Source: Paraconiothyrium sp. Pb-2020 (Eukaryota; Ascomycota; Dothideomycetes; Pleosporales; Didymosphaeriaceae). From it: a stretch of DNA of 64,000 nt. The DNA lies in NCBI GenBank assembly GCA_022419385.1, contig JAJUBI010000001.1:5332001-5396000 (forward strand), given 5' to 3'. Below, in pieces: positions 1 through 11,675 of the stretch; within the stretch, counting starts at the first letter, position 1, and every line of letters starts with the position of its first letter. The notes beneath the pieces were generated by a model that was not told where the DNA came from, searched no databases, and saw nothing but the letters and a program-made list of their open reading frames with translations. The position numbers were made by a program, and so were the translations under genes.

Positions 1-133
1 CAGTCTGTGTAAAAGTGCCCATGCAGTGAGATCTTGCCCGCGCCTTGCCTAGCCGAGAAAACCGTCCCATACCAAAATGCTCGAGCACGATCCAAGCCTC
101 GAAACATCAATCCTGATTATGTACGATAAGATT

Positions 134-2143
134 CTACGCCGGCGATTTGTTCGAGGCGTTGGATGCATTGCGGCGGTCATCGTTGACAGAGAGACCACCG
201 AAGCCGGTAGAGAGGAAAGAGAAGGGGTCGTTACGTCCGTCGCCACCGTTGACGGCTCCCTGGTTGGGATATGGGTCGGCAGAAGTGAACGCGGCTTCAG
301 CAGAGCGGCTATCGAAAGGAGTAGAGTGCATGCCACCATTGGGGGCGTACTGAGCTCCCATGGGAGGATACGGGCTGGCAGCGCCAATGCCTGAGGGAAG
401 GGCATACGAGCTTGGAGGTCCACCGTATTGCTGAGCAGGGTATCCGCCAGCAGCGAATGGAGCTGCACCGAAGGGACCAGCACCAGGAGTACCGCCCATC
501 GAGGGTGGGCCCATGCCGAAGCTGGAGGGCGTGTCCATGGGAGATGGGAAAGCAGAGTCGGCGACGACAGCAGCTCCGGCTCGGCTTGCACCGCACCGCA
601 AGCACTGAACGTTCTTGGCGAAGTTATGGTAACCGCAGCCGTTCTCCCCACACTTCCAGTCGCCAGCACGGAAGGGCACTACACCATTTCCTCCGCGGCC
701 CATGTTGCCGTGTCCACCGCCCATACCGTGGCCGTGGCCGTGGCCCATATGGTGCTGGGGCGGCCCCATCATAGAGGGCGGCCCGTATCCGTACCCGCCG
801 TAAGCCATTGGGTCGCCGCCGGGGGGACCTTGCATGGCCGGGAAGGAGCAGCGGAAGCATGCTGTACGACGCTGGAAGTTGGAGAAGCCACACGAGGGGC
901 AGTTCCAGTCGCCAGGTCGTGGGCGATTCTTGCTAGGAGGGAAGGGGCTCAGAATGTCGGCTGCACGGTCAAGGACGCGGCTGGAGGACGGTGATACCTC
1001 AATGGCCTTCTCGTTGAGCGCACGACCGTTCATGCACAAACTCTCGGCGGCCTACGACATGTCAGTAATATGCAAAGGCGGCCGTTTGATTTCCTCTTAC
1101 CTCTTCATGGGAGGAGAAGATGGCGAAGCCAGAGCCAGTGGGTTTGTGCTGGTCAGGCGTTCGCAGTGTCCAGAAAGCAATCGGACGACCGCCGAATTGA
1201 GTAAACCAGCTTTCAAGCTCGGACTGTGTAGTGTCATGCGGCAAGCCGCTCATGTGGAGCACTTTGCTGCGCTCCGAAAGGAACGCTCGCACGTCGGCAC
1301 GCGCATCCATTGGTTTTGTCAATACGTCTGGGTGGTCCTGCGGTGGTTGGGACTTGTGGATGAGACCTCTGAGCACGCGTGTGAGTGTGACAGCCTCTTC
1401 CATAGCCCGCCTTGGCGAGGCGGGAGCTAGGGCCTGCAAGTGAAAAGGAAGATTATGTTTAATGGGCGCAGAGGATTGGACGGGTTCTACCTCAAGCGCA
1501 GCACAGATATTGGATAGCGCAGAAGAGCCGAACGGCAAGCTCTCTGGATGGTGTGCCTGCCAGCGCTGATATTCGGTCCGCAGATCGAACGTACGGGAGT
1601 GCTGCAGATACGGAGGCAGGACAACAGCTTTATCACGGGCCTCACGGGGCAGCTGAACGCGGAGATCCCAGCTGTCAAGTGTGACAAAGGCGAACTCGAG
1701 GTGCTTGGGCAGTAGGTGCTCTTGGGCAAAGGTATCGAAGCGGTTTATGGCATCTCGGAAGGTCCCGGCGTTTCGGACCTGGTCCCAGGTGAGAGTCGTC
1801 AAGCTTGCTGCAAGTGTCTGCGTCAGCCAATGCTCGGCCCTGTGAACAGGCGGGTGAAAGTGAAGGCAACTCACTGCAAAGCGCGGTAATGGGCGTATTG
1901 ACGGGCTTGACTAGGACACTTTCACGATGCAGCTGGAACCGCACGTCAGCAACTGCGGGCAGGTGTGGGGACGGCGGGGAGACACACCTCTTCGCAGCTC
2001 TTTGCATCAAGCAGTATCCAGCCCAGCTCAATCACCTCTGCACTGTCCTTGGTCACATAAACCCCGTGCTCGTCGCAGGTCGTAGCGACATGTATCACGA
2101 CGTAACGGTCGAGATTGGGGGACTGGGGGCTTGGTGCAGCCAT
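134..2143 (-). CDS. RNA-binding protein: exonuclease-like domain, RRM and two RanBP2 zinc fingers (Nrp1-like)
   Basis: Four exons are seen: 2143-1988, 1932-1875, 1807-1101 and 1051-134, giving 612 aa. All junctions are GT-AG and phase-consistent; the third exon starts in TSLTTLTW. Residues about 12-230 resemble a DEDDh 3'-5' exonuclease fold (IELGWILLD, LDSWDLRVQL, RAMEEAVTLTRVLRGL). An RRM follows at about 250-328 (KVLHMSGLP, GSGFAIF). Two RanBP2-type fingers follow: GDWNCPSC...CFRC near 353-378 and GDWKCGENGC...CLRC near 440-465, separated by Gly/His/Pro-rich sequence. Yeast Nrp1 and its filamentous-fungal relatives share the RRM-plus-RanBP2 plan and are linked to RNA granules. The first exonuclease motif has lost its acidic residues (HVATTCDE), so an RNA-binding rather than nuclease role is inferred. 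The start is the first ATG of the exon that enters the exonuclease fold. Confidence 0.85.
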
Positions 2144-3737
2144 GGTTATGGGTGTGTGGATGGTTTTGTGTGTGGCGGGCAAGCTTCAGTGAGCGGCCGT
2201 CGCTGCTTCTCTACGTTGAGGTGAGAAGAGAAAGAGCGTGATAGCTTCGGCAGGAGCGAGCTGCGGAGGGAAGGTGCAGCGGGCGAGGACGTCAGCGACA
2301 GGTGAATGGAGCCAGCCAATAAAGGTTGCAAGCTGCAGGTGAAGGACAAACGAGGAGGCAACGGCTCGCAGGATGGGATGAGATGAAAGTCTCCTGCTGC
2401 GTTGTTCGGGAGGAGGTCGAGGTGAAGTGAAGGAGGACGACCGTGCGCGGTCTCCCTCTGCCTGGGACTGGATTCGTGACGAATATTTCTAGAAGCTGGA
2501 GCTAAGGCCTCGCGGCGAATGGCTGCCGCGCTGTGTGCTCTGCTCACCGACATGCGCGCACATGGCCACAGGCCAGATAGACATGGACGGCATAAACGGC
2601 TATGTACGTGTCTGCTCCTTGTGCGCACGCAGGCTGCCCGCTTCAAGCTGGCCTTCACTTGCTCCCAGAGCTGCTGGATACCTAGGTAGCTCTGCTGGAC
2701 GTGCGTGGCACTCGCGCGGCGGCTTGATTGGCATCTGAAACACACCACGACAGCTCGCCCAAGCCCATGCACGCGTCTGCAAACGCTTCCGCGCGCACTC
2801 GGCCCTCCGCCGCGGTGCGACCCTGTGCGGTGCTGCGTACTCGGCGGGAGCTGTCCTGCCCGTCGCCCTGCTGCCTCTTCTGTTCGCTCTCGACGGCCGA
2901 CGGCGACACGGCTCCACGGCGCGGTGCAAGGATCCAGGGTCCGCGCTGGTCTCTGCTGTTCAGACGCGGTATCAGAGTGAGTCGCAGCATCTGGCATCTG
3001 GCGTCACCAAGACACTTGGACTGTGGTGCATGGAGGAAGAAGCGGGACCGGCATGGGCACTGCGGCCTCTGTTCGTATTCGTACGTGTATGCTACCTTCG
3101 CCTTATTGTGCTGCCGTCCTTTCATCCTCTCCCATGGCGACGGGATATGTGGCTTGCCCGCCGCTTGGCAGCTACTCCCCGCTCTACAGCCATTCACTTC
3201 ACCCTGGCTCCGCGGGGTCGGCGGCTGTGAATCGATGCGTCTTCAGCGGGCCAACGCACAGAGTGACAAGCAACGTCGGCCAAGCTGATCCACTGGTGCT
3301 GCTCTTTGCCGGGAATAGCACTAGCTGCAAGTCAGACTGCCAGTGGTACAGCAATGGGGGTGAGTGAGACTCCGCGTTTAGCTGCCTTCGCGACATCGAC
3401 AAAGGTGTGCCGTGTGCCCCTTTTATATACCTCCGATTCCGAGCCCTCAAAAGACCCACCGACGCGCTCGTCGCCCGGCACACGACCGTGGCACAACTTC
3501 ACTTGTGCTCGACCCAGCTTCGTCTTTGTGCCGACATTGCTGCTGCTCGCGCCGATTCGCCGCCTTCCCCATGTCTCGGCATCGCTTTGATTCATCCCCG
3601 CGAGAACGAGAGTGAGTACAGGCCCTGTTCATTACAAACACCCCCTCCCCCGCGCCCGGTCACAGCCAAATTAAATGCACCCGCCCTCGCCAATTGCATT
3701 TTCCTAATTGCCCGCCAGGACCTTCTCGTACCGCATC
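2144..3737. other. Divergent intergenic region, 1.6 kb
   Basis: This lies between the start codons of the RNA-binding protein (-) and the F-box protein (+). It is GC-rich around 2700-3000 and pyrimidine-rich just before the F-box gene. Open frames here have no recognisable domains or credible splice partners. A TATA-like TTTTATATA lies near 3419-3428. I see nothing else convincing. Confidence 0.5.
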
Positions 3738-5654
3738 ATGGGGTTCATGAAGCGCTTTGGTCGCAAAAAGAGTCCAAAGAACAGAGAGCTGCGCGTCCGC
3801 GACGACTTCGCGTTTCCAGCATACCATGGCCCCGACCAGACGCAGCGACTCCCCGACAAGATTCTACGGCAGATCTTCGAGCAAGTATGTCCGCATGCAA
3901 GCGACGAATCTCTCGAGCCCAGCGAAGACTCCGGTCACGATGGCTGCATGAACTGCGACATGCGGGATTTGGCACACTGCGCGCTCACTAAGCGGCAATG
4001 GTACGGCGTGGCGGCAGGATTACTGTGAGTGACCATCGGAGCTGCCTGCAAGTGTTCTGCGGGTTACCTTAGACTATGCCTTGCATGCGCAGACAAGGCG
4101 AAGCTCCGCACCTGGAAGCCTTACTTCTGTCATGGTGGGCATGCACATCGCATATCCTGGGGGAACAGTGTGGACACGTTGGCGAGGGACATTCGCTCCT
4201 TTCCACGCTTTACAAGTCCCAGCTTAGGAAGTCGCGACCTAACGATTTTCAGATACAAGAGTATTCGGCTGGACGCAGTGCACTACTGCGAGCTCGAAGA
4301 AGTTTACGCCGAGGAACGTAGGCGCAAGTCGCGCGGCGGCGATATGGACCCTCCCACGGTGCGGCTTCAGCAGCTATGCCGGACGGTGCGCGAGAACCAC
4401 CACATTGGCTCCCGCGTGCGCTTTTTGAAGCTCCCGTACATGACCCGCGAGTCCTGCAAGGCTGACCTGGCGCGAACCGTGTCCGTATGCCCAAATCTTG
4501 AGCACATCGACCTGCCGGACGGCTTCTTCACTGGCGATCCCACATGCCACACGTTACGACAAGAGCTACAAGCGCGGTGTCCGAACATACGAAAAATGAA
4601 ATACAACGAGGGCAGCGAACAGACGTTTGAATCATTACTGCACGGATACTGGCAGCAGCTACGAGTGGTAGAGATCAACAAAGTTCAGATAGACCCCACG
4701 TTGCTAAGGCGGGTATTGGGCGCGCTTCCATGGCTGAGCGACATTAGTTTTTCCAGCGTTCCCTTGCTGAACGACACCGTCTTTCACACAGTTCCTGGAG
4801 TACCCGATTTCCCTGCACTGGACACCCTGTCATTCCACAAAATAGACGGCATAACTGGCGAGGGTCTGCAACAGTACCTCTCCAACCCACTCTGCAGAGA
4901 CACCCTCCGAACGCTCAAGCTCAGGAGCTGCGCAGGTCTCCCAGTAGCCTCCCTCCACGTTCTCCTCTCTGCAGCTCCCAGCCTCGTCAATCTCGAGTAC
5001 TCAGCAACCGTTTCCGCCCCGCTCCCCATCGACCCCCTCCCGCCCATGGCCTCGCGCTCCCTCCGCAAACTAAACTTTGAAATCATCGCCAACACAGCCA
5101 CCCAGATGTACTCACCTGCGACATCCCACTACCAATACCTCACCAACAGCCTCATGTCCAGCTCCCTCCCCGCCCTGCGCCAACTCTACGTCCGTGACCC
5201 AGATTTCCCTGAGACTCTCACCCTTGCGCCTCCGCTCAGGCCCTTCGCAGACGCTCCACCCCAACGCGGCTTCTCGCAGCCCCTGGAGGTCTTTTCGAAG
5301 GGACTTGACGAGTTAGAGTGGATATTCACGTCCATCATGCCTGCGGACGCATATGGCCGGCGCGGCTCCATGTCCGGCGGGCGACCGCTGAGTAGCTACT
5401 CCGCGAGCAAGGGTCTGGGACCGCAGTGGGGCGGCGACGCAAGGAAGAGCATCGTTGTGCCGAACGGGTTTGGTGGTTTCCTCGCTGTTCCCGCGGAGAG
5501 CAATGATGGTAGGCCCAGAAGTGCAGGTAATCTGTCTCCTTCGGGTGGCTTTGGACACGGGCACTCGCAAAGCCTAGGGGGGAATGGGCCTGCGTTCCGT
5601 GGCAGCTTTTTTGGGCATCAGAAGAGGTCTTCTCGGGCGGACTTGTGGCGCTGA
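3738..5654 (+). CDS. F-box / leucine-rich-repeat-like protein
   Basis: Two exons, 3738-4024 and 4253-5654, give 562 aa. The 228-bp intron is long for this window but joins cleanly at AGLL/YKSIRL. A short basic N-terminus (KRFGRKK) precedes an F-box-like helix at about 34-95 (LPDKILRQIFEQVCP ... CALTKRQWYGVA). The body has repeated leucine-rich segments of LRR type (RVLGALPWLSDISF, LDTLSFHKIDGI, LRTLKLRSCAGL). The C-terminus is Ser/Gly-rich and likely disordered. F-box/LRR proteins recruit substrates to SCF ubiquitin ligases; the substrate here is unknown. The F-box is weak, so the ligase role is inferred. The gene converges on the GT25 gene, with stops 247 bp apart. Confidence 0.78.
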
Positions 5655-5901
5655 GGGAGCTTGTCTGTCAGGGGCTGCCTTCTTTCTTTGCTTTCGTTGC
5701 TAAATACCCACTTTGCATTCCCTTCTTTTCGTAGGATGAGGCGCCTTCTCTGCATTGCTGGTGCTGGATCTCATGTCTAACCTCTCGCTTCAGAAGTCAG
5801 ATGGAGTTGCGGGATCATCCTATAGGGATCACCATAGTCGTAGTCAACATCAATATGAATACTGGCTACAATTTCCAAATACGAATACTACTTCCACCAA
5901 A

Positions 5902-7132
5902 CTACACTTCCACCTTCCCCTCCAGCTCCTCCTCCCTTGAAGTAATGCACTTCCCCCTCGCACTCGCCTCCCTCACCCTCTCCAACATCCTCTCCCGTCC
6001 CAACCCATCCTCCCTATCAACCCACAGCCATTCATTTCTCGCCCCACACTCGATATTCACACTAGGCCTCCTCCTCTCATCCCATTCCCTTCCACCTTTA
6101 TCCGTCCCCGTGTTCATATCCACGTTGGCAATTTCACTCTTCCCAGGGACATGATGAAACAACTCGGGCGCAACCGTCCAACAGCGCCAATCATGATCTC
6201 GACACGCCTCCAGCATGCGCACGTCGAACGCGGCGCACCCGCCCTCGCCTTCGGTGCCGTAGGTCGAGAGGATGCGAGCGGCGGAAGCGCGGGTTATGGC
6301 GTAGGCGAAGGTGCAGAGCGGCCAGTAGGAGCGATGTAGCATTCTGCTGTCTGAAAGATTGAAGGCTTTGAGTAGGTCTGCGGCGGGAGGTGCGATGGAA
6401 GAAAGTGGTGGGATGTGTGGGTCGGGGTAGGAGATTGAGGGGTGGGTAAGAACGTGCGCAGGGGAGGCGGCGTCGTTGCAGTGACCGAGCCAGAGGATGT
6501 CCCAGGTTGAAGGGGAAGCCCAGAAGTGCGGGTCTGTGTTGAGTGTTATGTTTGAGAGGGTCGAGGATGAGCCGGGGGAGAGGAGGCTACGGAGGGCGTG
6601 GGCAGTTGAGGAAATTTGTGAGGTGAGGTGCAGAGAGAAGTCGACGTCGTCTTCGAGGATGAGGGCCGTTTGATGATCGGTTGACAGGAACCACCTCAGC
6701 GCGTTCAAGTGGCCCATCCATGCCAATGCACTTCCTCTGGTGATCCTGCTACCTTCTGTCGAGGTGAAGCTTTTCATATCGCTGTCCGTCCATTGCGGTT
6801 GCCCTGGGATAGTTACGTCGATTCCGGACAATTTGGCGGACCACAACAGCCCTTCTCTTCTCGGGCTTTTAGCATGGGCGACAGCTACGAGGGCGCCAAA
6901 CTGTTGGCAAGATAAGCACATTACGTCTTACGGCGAGAGGCATAGTTACTCCAAGTGTTGAGTTTACAGTATCATGGACATGTTCCAACGGCGGGTGATG
7001 ATGGTCCAAGACATCTAGTGATCCAAAGGGGAATGTGCCACGTGCGATCAACAAGACATGGTGATGAATAAGTAAGAACAGTACGCAGATAGGAAGTAAG
7101 AATATAAACAATTTCCGTCTTGACTTATCCAT
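5902..7132 (-). CDS. GT25-family glycosyltransferase, type II membrane protein
   Basis: Two exons, 7132-6950 and 6900-5902, give 393 aa. The donor GTAACT after TLG and the acceptor CAACAG give NSTLGFGALVAVAHAKS, the usual GT25 entry sequence. Residues 8-31 form one hydrophobic segment (LFIFLLPICVLFLLIHHHVL) after a basic start, which is a signal anchor for the Golgi or ER. The GT25/LPS-type domain follows, with GSALAWMGHLNALRWFL and the acidic metal/donor motif ALILEDDVDF. The family adds galactose or other sugars to proteins or glycolipids; the acceptor cannot be read from sequence. Fungal members are conserved and mostly uncharacterised. Confidence 0.82.
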
Positions 7133-7524
7133 ACGATAAAATGCAAGAGGTAACCAATTAAAGCAGGTGTATCGGCGTAGAGTAAGTAAGGGAGTCTTCG
7201 CGTAGGAGCGCTTTTCTGCGAGATACATGATTTTGCTGCGAGATGTGGTGCAAGTACGCTGCAGTTGCTCGAGTCGTTCCTTCTTCGTGATACTGCTGGG
7301 CCGTCGTTTCGTTTCACGTTTTGCTGAAATGGTGCGATCAAATTTATCTGGTACAATGGTTGGACGGGTATCGAGCGGGTATTGGCATAACCAATTCTGT
7401 TTAGGAACGCCGTGACTGGTCGTGGTGCGCTGATGCAGATACAGTGAGACCTAACAATAGGATGGACATCTTCTTCTATCTAGTTCTCAGAGATATGGAT
7501 TTCCGTGTGCGGCAGCTTGGCTTT

Positions 7525-7610
7525 GTGACGGCTTTCGTCCTTCCGTAGTGGTTGCATCCATTGGATTGTGACGGCTTTCGTCCTTCCGTAGTGGTTGCAT
7601 CCATTGGATT
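7525..7610. repeat. 43-bp perfect tandem duplication (two copies)
   Basis: Copies at 7525-7567 and 7568-7610 are identical and begin GTGACGGCTTTCGTCC. The sequence after the second copy starts GTGA again and then diverges. This is a recent duplication or minisatellite seed and probably varies between strains. Confidence 0.95.
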
Positions 7611-8198
7611 GTGAGGATGACAACAAGGCCGGCGCAGTAGCATAGTGTTTGTCGTGTAGCAACGTTAAGGGCGCCAGTGCTCGGTGCATCCTTTCCTTGT
7701 AGGTTTGTAGCAGTCCTGTCGACGTGTTGATGAGGAAGTGCACCTGAGGTTTCCGACATAGCTGGTTTTGGAAGGGCTTGTGTTGCACCTGCCGCATTGA
7801 GAGCGAGGAATGCAAAGAGTTGGCGACGAAATCAGACGCAATGAGCTCAGCAGCAATTGATTCTACGCCGTGAAAGACGTCAGATCTTGATCGGTACCAA
7901 GAGAAGTGGTATTATCGAGACATTAGCACTGCACAAGCGTGGAGATTAGTTGATCACAATGAATATTGAGCTGCAAAAGGGACTGCAAATGCAACATCGG
8001 TATAGGCAAACCGGGATCCACTCAGTCTTCATAAACAATACAAATACCGGCTGCTTGCGAAGTTATGCCACACCTGCCTTGTCAATCGGTCAATGACTGC
8101 GTATGTCGAGTGTATGCCACGTAATGTTGGTGCGTATACTACAGACGTCTTTCGTGGCTTGCTGCTAGCCAAGTGTTATGGGATCCGACTATCCGTTC

Positions 8199-8234
8199 TA
8201 GATCTCAAGGCTCGTTTAGATCTCAAGGCTCGTT
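8199..8234. repeat. 18-bp perfect tandem duplication
   Basis: The unit TAGATCTCAAGGCTCGTT occurs twice in direct succession (8199-8216 and 8217-8234). It lies in the region upstream of the RA-PH gene. No function is evident. Confidence 0.95.
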
Positions 8235-8816
8235 CGAATAGACCCAATTGAGGTGGGTCAGCATGCTCTTAGTGGTGTTCAGGCAGACAGGGAAGTGGTA
8301 CCCATCACAGTCGCTGCTCCGAGCTCGACTTGCACGAGGGCGCATTCGATGTTCGGAGTACCGCACTGCTCTTTATATGGCGCCAACCCGTGACCTGACC
8401 TCTAAGGCTCCTCAAAGGACGCTGCGAATTCTTGAAGTCCGATGGCTGAGCCCGGGGATTTGGTTCAGGTAGGATGACTCGCAGAGTTGGTGCCGGCGCC
8501 GGGAAAACGGCGGCCCCCTGCAGGGCCAGGAACGGCCAGCAAAGGGTAATTACATTGGACCAACCACCTCAGACGAGACCTGGGGCGCAACGATGCCATG
8601 TATCCGCGACGGGTGCCAGATGCCGGGTAGAGTCAATGCTCAGAGGCTCGAGACGATCACGACCGCTTCCGCTCCCTGTCTCAGCCCCTCCTCCTTCTCC
8701 CCTGGCCCGACCTGCCAACTCGGCGTGGTGTTGGTCGTGCGACCAAGTTCACCTCCCTTACTTCACGGGCGCGCAGGCACGTAGTAGCGCACACCAGTGC
8801 TGCAAACGAACACAAC

Positions 8817-11675
8817 ATGGCCGACTCGGCGCCTTCGGAGCTGCCTCCGCAGAAGTTCTCTCGCTATCGCAGCGTGCGACGGGCGCAGGCACAGCAAGCC
8901 GCCCTCCACCAAAACCCCGTTGAGACGCCGACCATCCCAGCAATACCTCCGATCCCAATGGACGTCCCCAATGCTGCTCCCGTGAGTAGGAGCATGTCGC
9001 GCTACCACCGCCGTCCTACAACATCTAGTGCTTCCCCCGCAAAAGCTCCACCATTGCGCTCTGCTACTGTCGATGCTTCTGCCCAGCCTCTGCCAACACA
9101 GAATCCAAGCTCGTCCCGTAATCGCGCCCTAAGCTCTCCGTACACGCGAGCCACCCCCAATGTCTCACCGCGGGTCCCAAACACGTCGCGTGCTCGAGCT
9201 GAGGCTGCGCCAATGCCCACTGCGGACGGGCGACCCAAAACTGCGCGCGATGAGGCCAAGCAGCTTATACAGGATGAAGCGGAGCGGCAGAAGCGCATGA
9301 GGGAGAAGATTGAGGCCGAGAAGCGCGCCAAACGAAGAGCTGAAGAAGCAGAACGGGAGCGCCAGGAGCAGCAGCGTAGAGAGGCTGAAGAAGCAGAGCG
9401 TCTCAGGTTGCAAGAGGAGGCGGACGTGGAAGAACAGCTGCGGCGGCAGAAGGAAGAGAAGGAGCGCGGGAAGAGGTTACAAAAGGTGGAGAGTGCCAAG
9501 CGATTGCAGGAGAGGGAAGAGGCAGAGCGGAGAGCACGTATTGAAGAGGCTACTCGCAACGCTCCGATATCACCACCAACTTCACCACCGCGCCAGGGTG
9601 GGCGCTTTGGTATCTTCAGTCGTCGTAGAGACAACTCTGCAGCATCTCAAAGTCCTCCAAATACTGCCAGACCTTCTCATACAAGTCACGAGAGCAGGGA
9701 TATGGAGAATATCAAAGCCGGAGGAGGAGGCGCAGTCTTGGGTATTGACGCTCCCATTTCTGCTGTCAATGCAGGTGACCGAGTACGTTCACTTCTAAAT
9801 CTCTGAGCCTATCTTCCGTGCTAATCTTGCCTTTAGCGTGTATCGATTCTTTGCAACAAGAAGACTTTCCTTCTTCCCGTCACTCCAGAAACAACAGCCC
9901 AAGACCTTCTCAGATCTGCATCTGTTGTCATGACCGAAAAGATCGATTTACACGTTGACATTCTACTAGAGAACTTTACGAAAGTTAGTGTACAACGTCC
10001 TCTACGGATGTACGAACATGTACGGGATGTCATGAACTCATGGGACAACGACACTCAGAACGATCTCGAAATCATCAATGCTGCCTATGCTGGTCACGAC
10101 CGAGGGTTCTTACTTTCGTCACAAGTGCCCGATGATAAACCCGAGGGCATGAGCTGCTTCATATACTATTCCTCAAGGCCTGGCAAGTGGAACAAGAAGT
10201 ACGTCACTCTGCGTACTGATGGCCAACTTGTCATGGCGAAGAACGAGACTTCTAAGGACCAAGAAAATATTTGCCATATGTCAGACTTCGACATCTATAG
10301 GCCGACGGAGCGAAAACAGAAGAAGATAAAGCCGCCCAAAAGCTTCTGCTACGCTGTAAAGAGCCAACAGAAGTCTAATATCTTCTCGGATGAGTCCCGC
10401 TACGTTCACTTCTTTTGCACTAGTGACAATGGCACTTCGGCCAAGTTCTACAGTATGCTCCATACTTGGAGAAGCTGGCACCTGAAGCACGTTATGGGCG
10501 AAGGTCTGAAGAAATCGAAATCTCCAGAGACAAAACCGGCAAATGCATTTCTAGCGAAGACACAAGCACTAGGAAGCCTCGACCAGGGCCCTACAGCGTC
10601 TCATCGTCGCAACGCGTCCGAAAATTCATTCTATCAGCTGGGGTCCTTCAAACCGCTTTTCGACCTGGAACAGTTTGGCAAGAGCTTAGATCAACCTTCC
10701 CACCAACCTGCAGCTCCGGAAGCATCCCTGAGTAGGATGAATACAAGAGCTATGCACGCAAGGAAAATGTCGACCAGGCAGAAAGCCCCGCCGCCAGTGG
10801 CGTACAATCGAAGCGGTTTGGTCGACGAGATTCCCGATATGCCCGTGATGGAAAACACCAACTCGCTCGCGCAGACCCCCGCCAGGGTAGAGGACGAGGA
10901 AACCTTCGCTGCTGGTGGTTTGCTTGGAAGGAAATATTCACAACGACAAAGACTTGTGCAAGAACGTGAAGCCCAAGCCAACGGACCCTTCACCGCCGGA
11001 CCTTCCCTCGTAGGCAACATTGATGCCATGGCAGCAGCACAGCTTGCTGGAGGAAACGATGGCGGTCTCGGACGTAGGTCGTCTGTCCGCAGCAACCATC
11101 GAAGAACTTCGAGCGACATCCAACGTAGTACTTCTACAAGGATCAAGCCGAGACCGCTTGTCGATCTGACGCCGCAATATGTGGAACCTCCTCAACATCG
11201 AAATAAAGGCAAGGGGTTTATACCAGAGGGAGGCGCCGGACCACTTATAGAGAATGCAACCTCGGTCGAAGAAGCAATCCAGGTCCCGCCCTCCACAGAC
11301 TGGCGTGCGGGGGCCCGCCCGATGACTGCCCGCGCACATGGTACCTACGGCACGGGCGGCCACGAACGTAGACGTTCGCTCAAAGATCGCGGTGAAGGTC
11401 TTGCAGCGTACACGGTAAACAACCATACTGCCGGCATCGACGACGATCGCCAAGCCTTTACCGGCGGTCTTCTCGCGCGTGCAGGCTTCAGCCAGGGAGC
11501 CCGTCCCGTGGGCCACGGCGTTATGGATGGATCCAGAGCAAGAGGCCCGATGTTAGACATGAACGAACCCTCTCAATTTGCATCTGGGAGTCTGCTTGCG
11601 GGCGTACAGCGGAAACAGACGGTCAAGGGACCGGTCATCGATCGTGATAGACGGCAGAGCGTGGACATGGGATGA
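8817..11675 (+). CDS. Coiled-coil protein with Ras-association and PH domains
   Basis: Two exons, 8817-9782 and 9837-11675, give 934 aa; the phase-0 join reads GDR/RVSILCNKK. The start follows an AACACAACATGG context. Residues 1-140 are Ser/Pro-rich and disordered. Residues 140-250 form a highly charged Glu/Arg coiled coil. A ubiquitin-like Ras-association domain spans about 323-405, and a PH domain about 425-538 (SCFIYYSSRPGKWNKKYVTL ... FYSMLHTWRSWH). The remaining 400 residues are low in complexity, with basic and Pro patches. The RA-PH tandem resembles the animal MRL/Grb7 class, which links small GTPases and phosphoinositides to the cell cortex and actin. A role in polarity is inferred only from that. 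The upstream intergenic region carries two tandem duplications. Confidence 0.82.

Larger units (their letters stand above)
7133..8816. other. Intergenic region with two short tandem duplications
   Basis: About 1.7 kb separate the GT25 gene and the RA-PH gene (divergent starts). It contains a 43-bp perfect tandem duplication at 7525-7610 and an 18-bp one at 8199-8234. Open frames are short, lack domains and mostly run through the repeats. The last 300 bp are C/T-rich and probably form the promoter and leader of the RA-PH gene. Confidence 0.5.

Noticed and set aside
2146..2997. Long minus-strand open frame of 283 codons upstream of the RNA-binding protein
   Set aside because: It lies in a GC-rich region where stops are rare, is rich in Arg/Pro/Ser, and has no domain or conserved segment.
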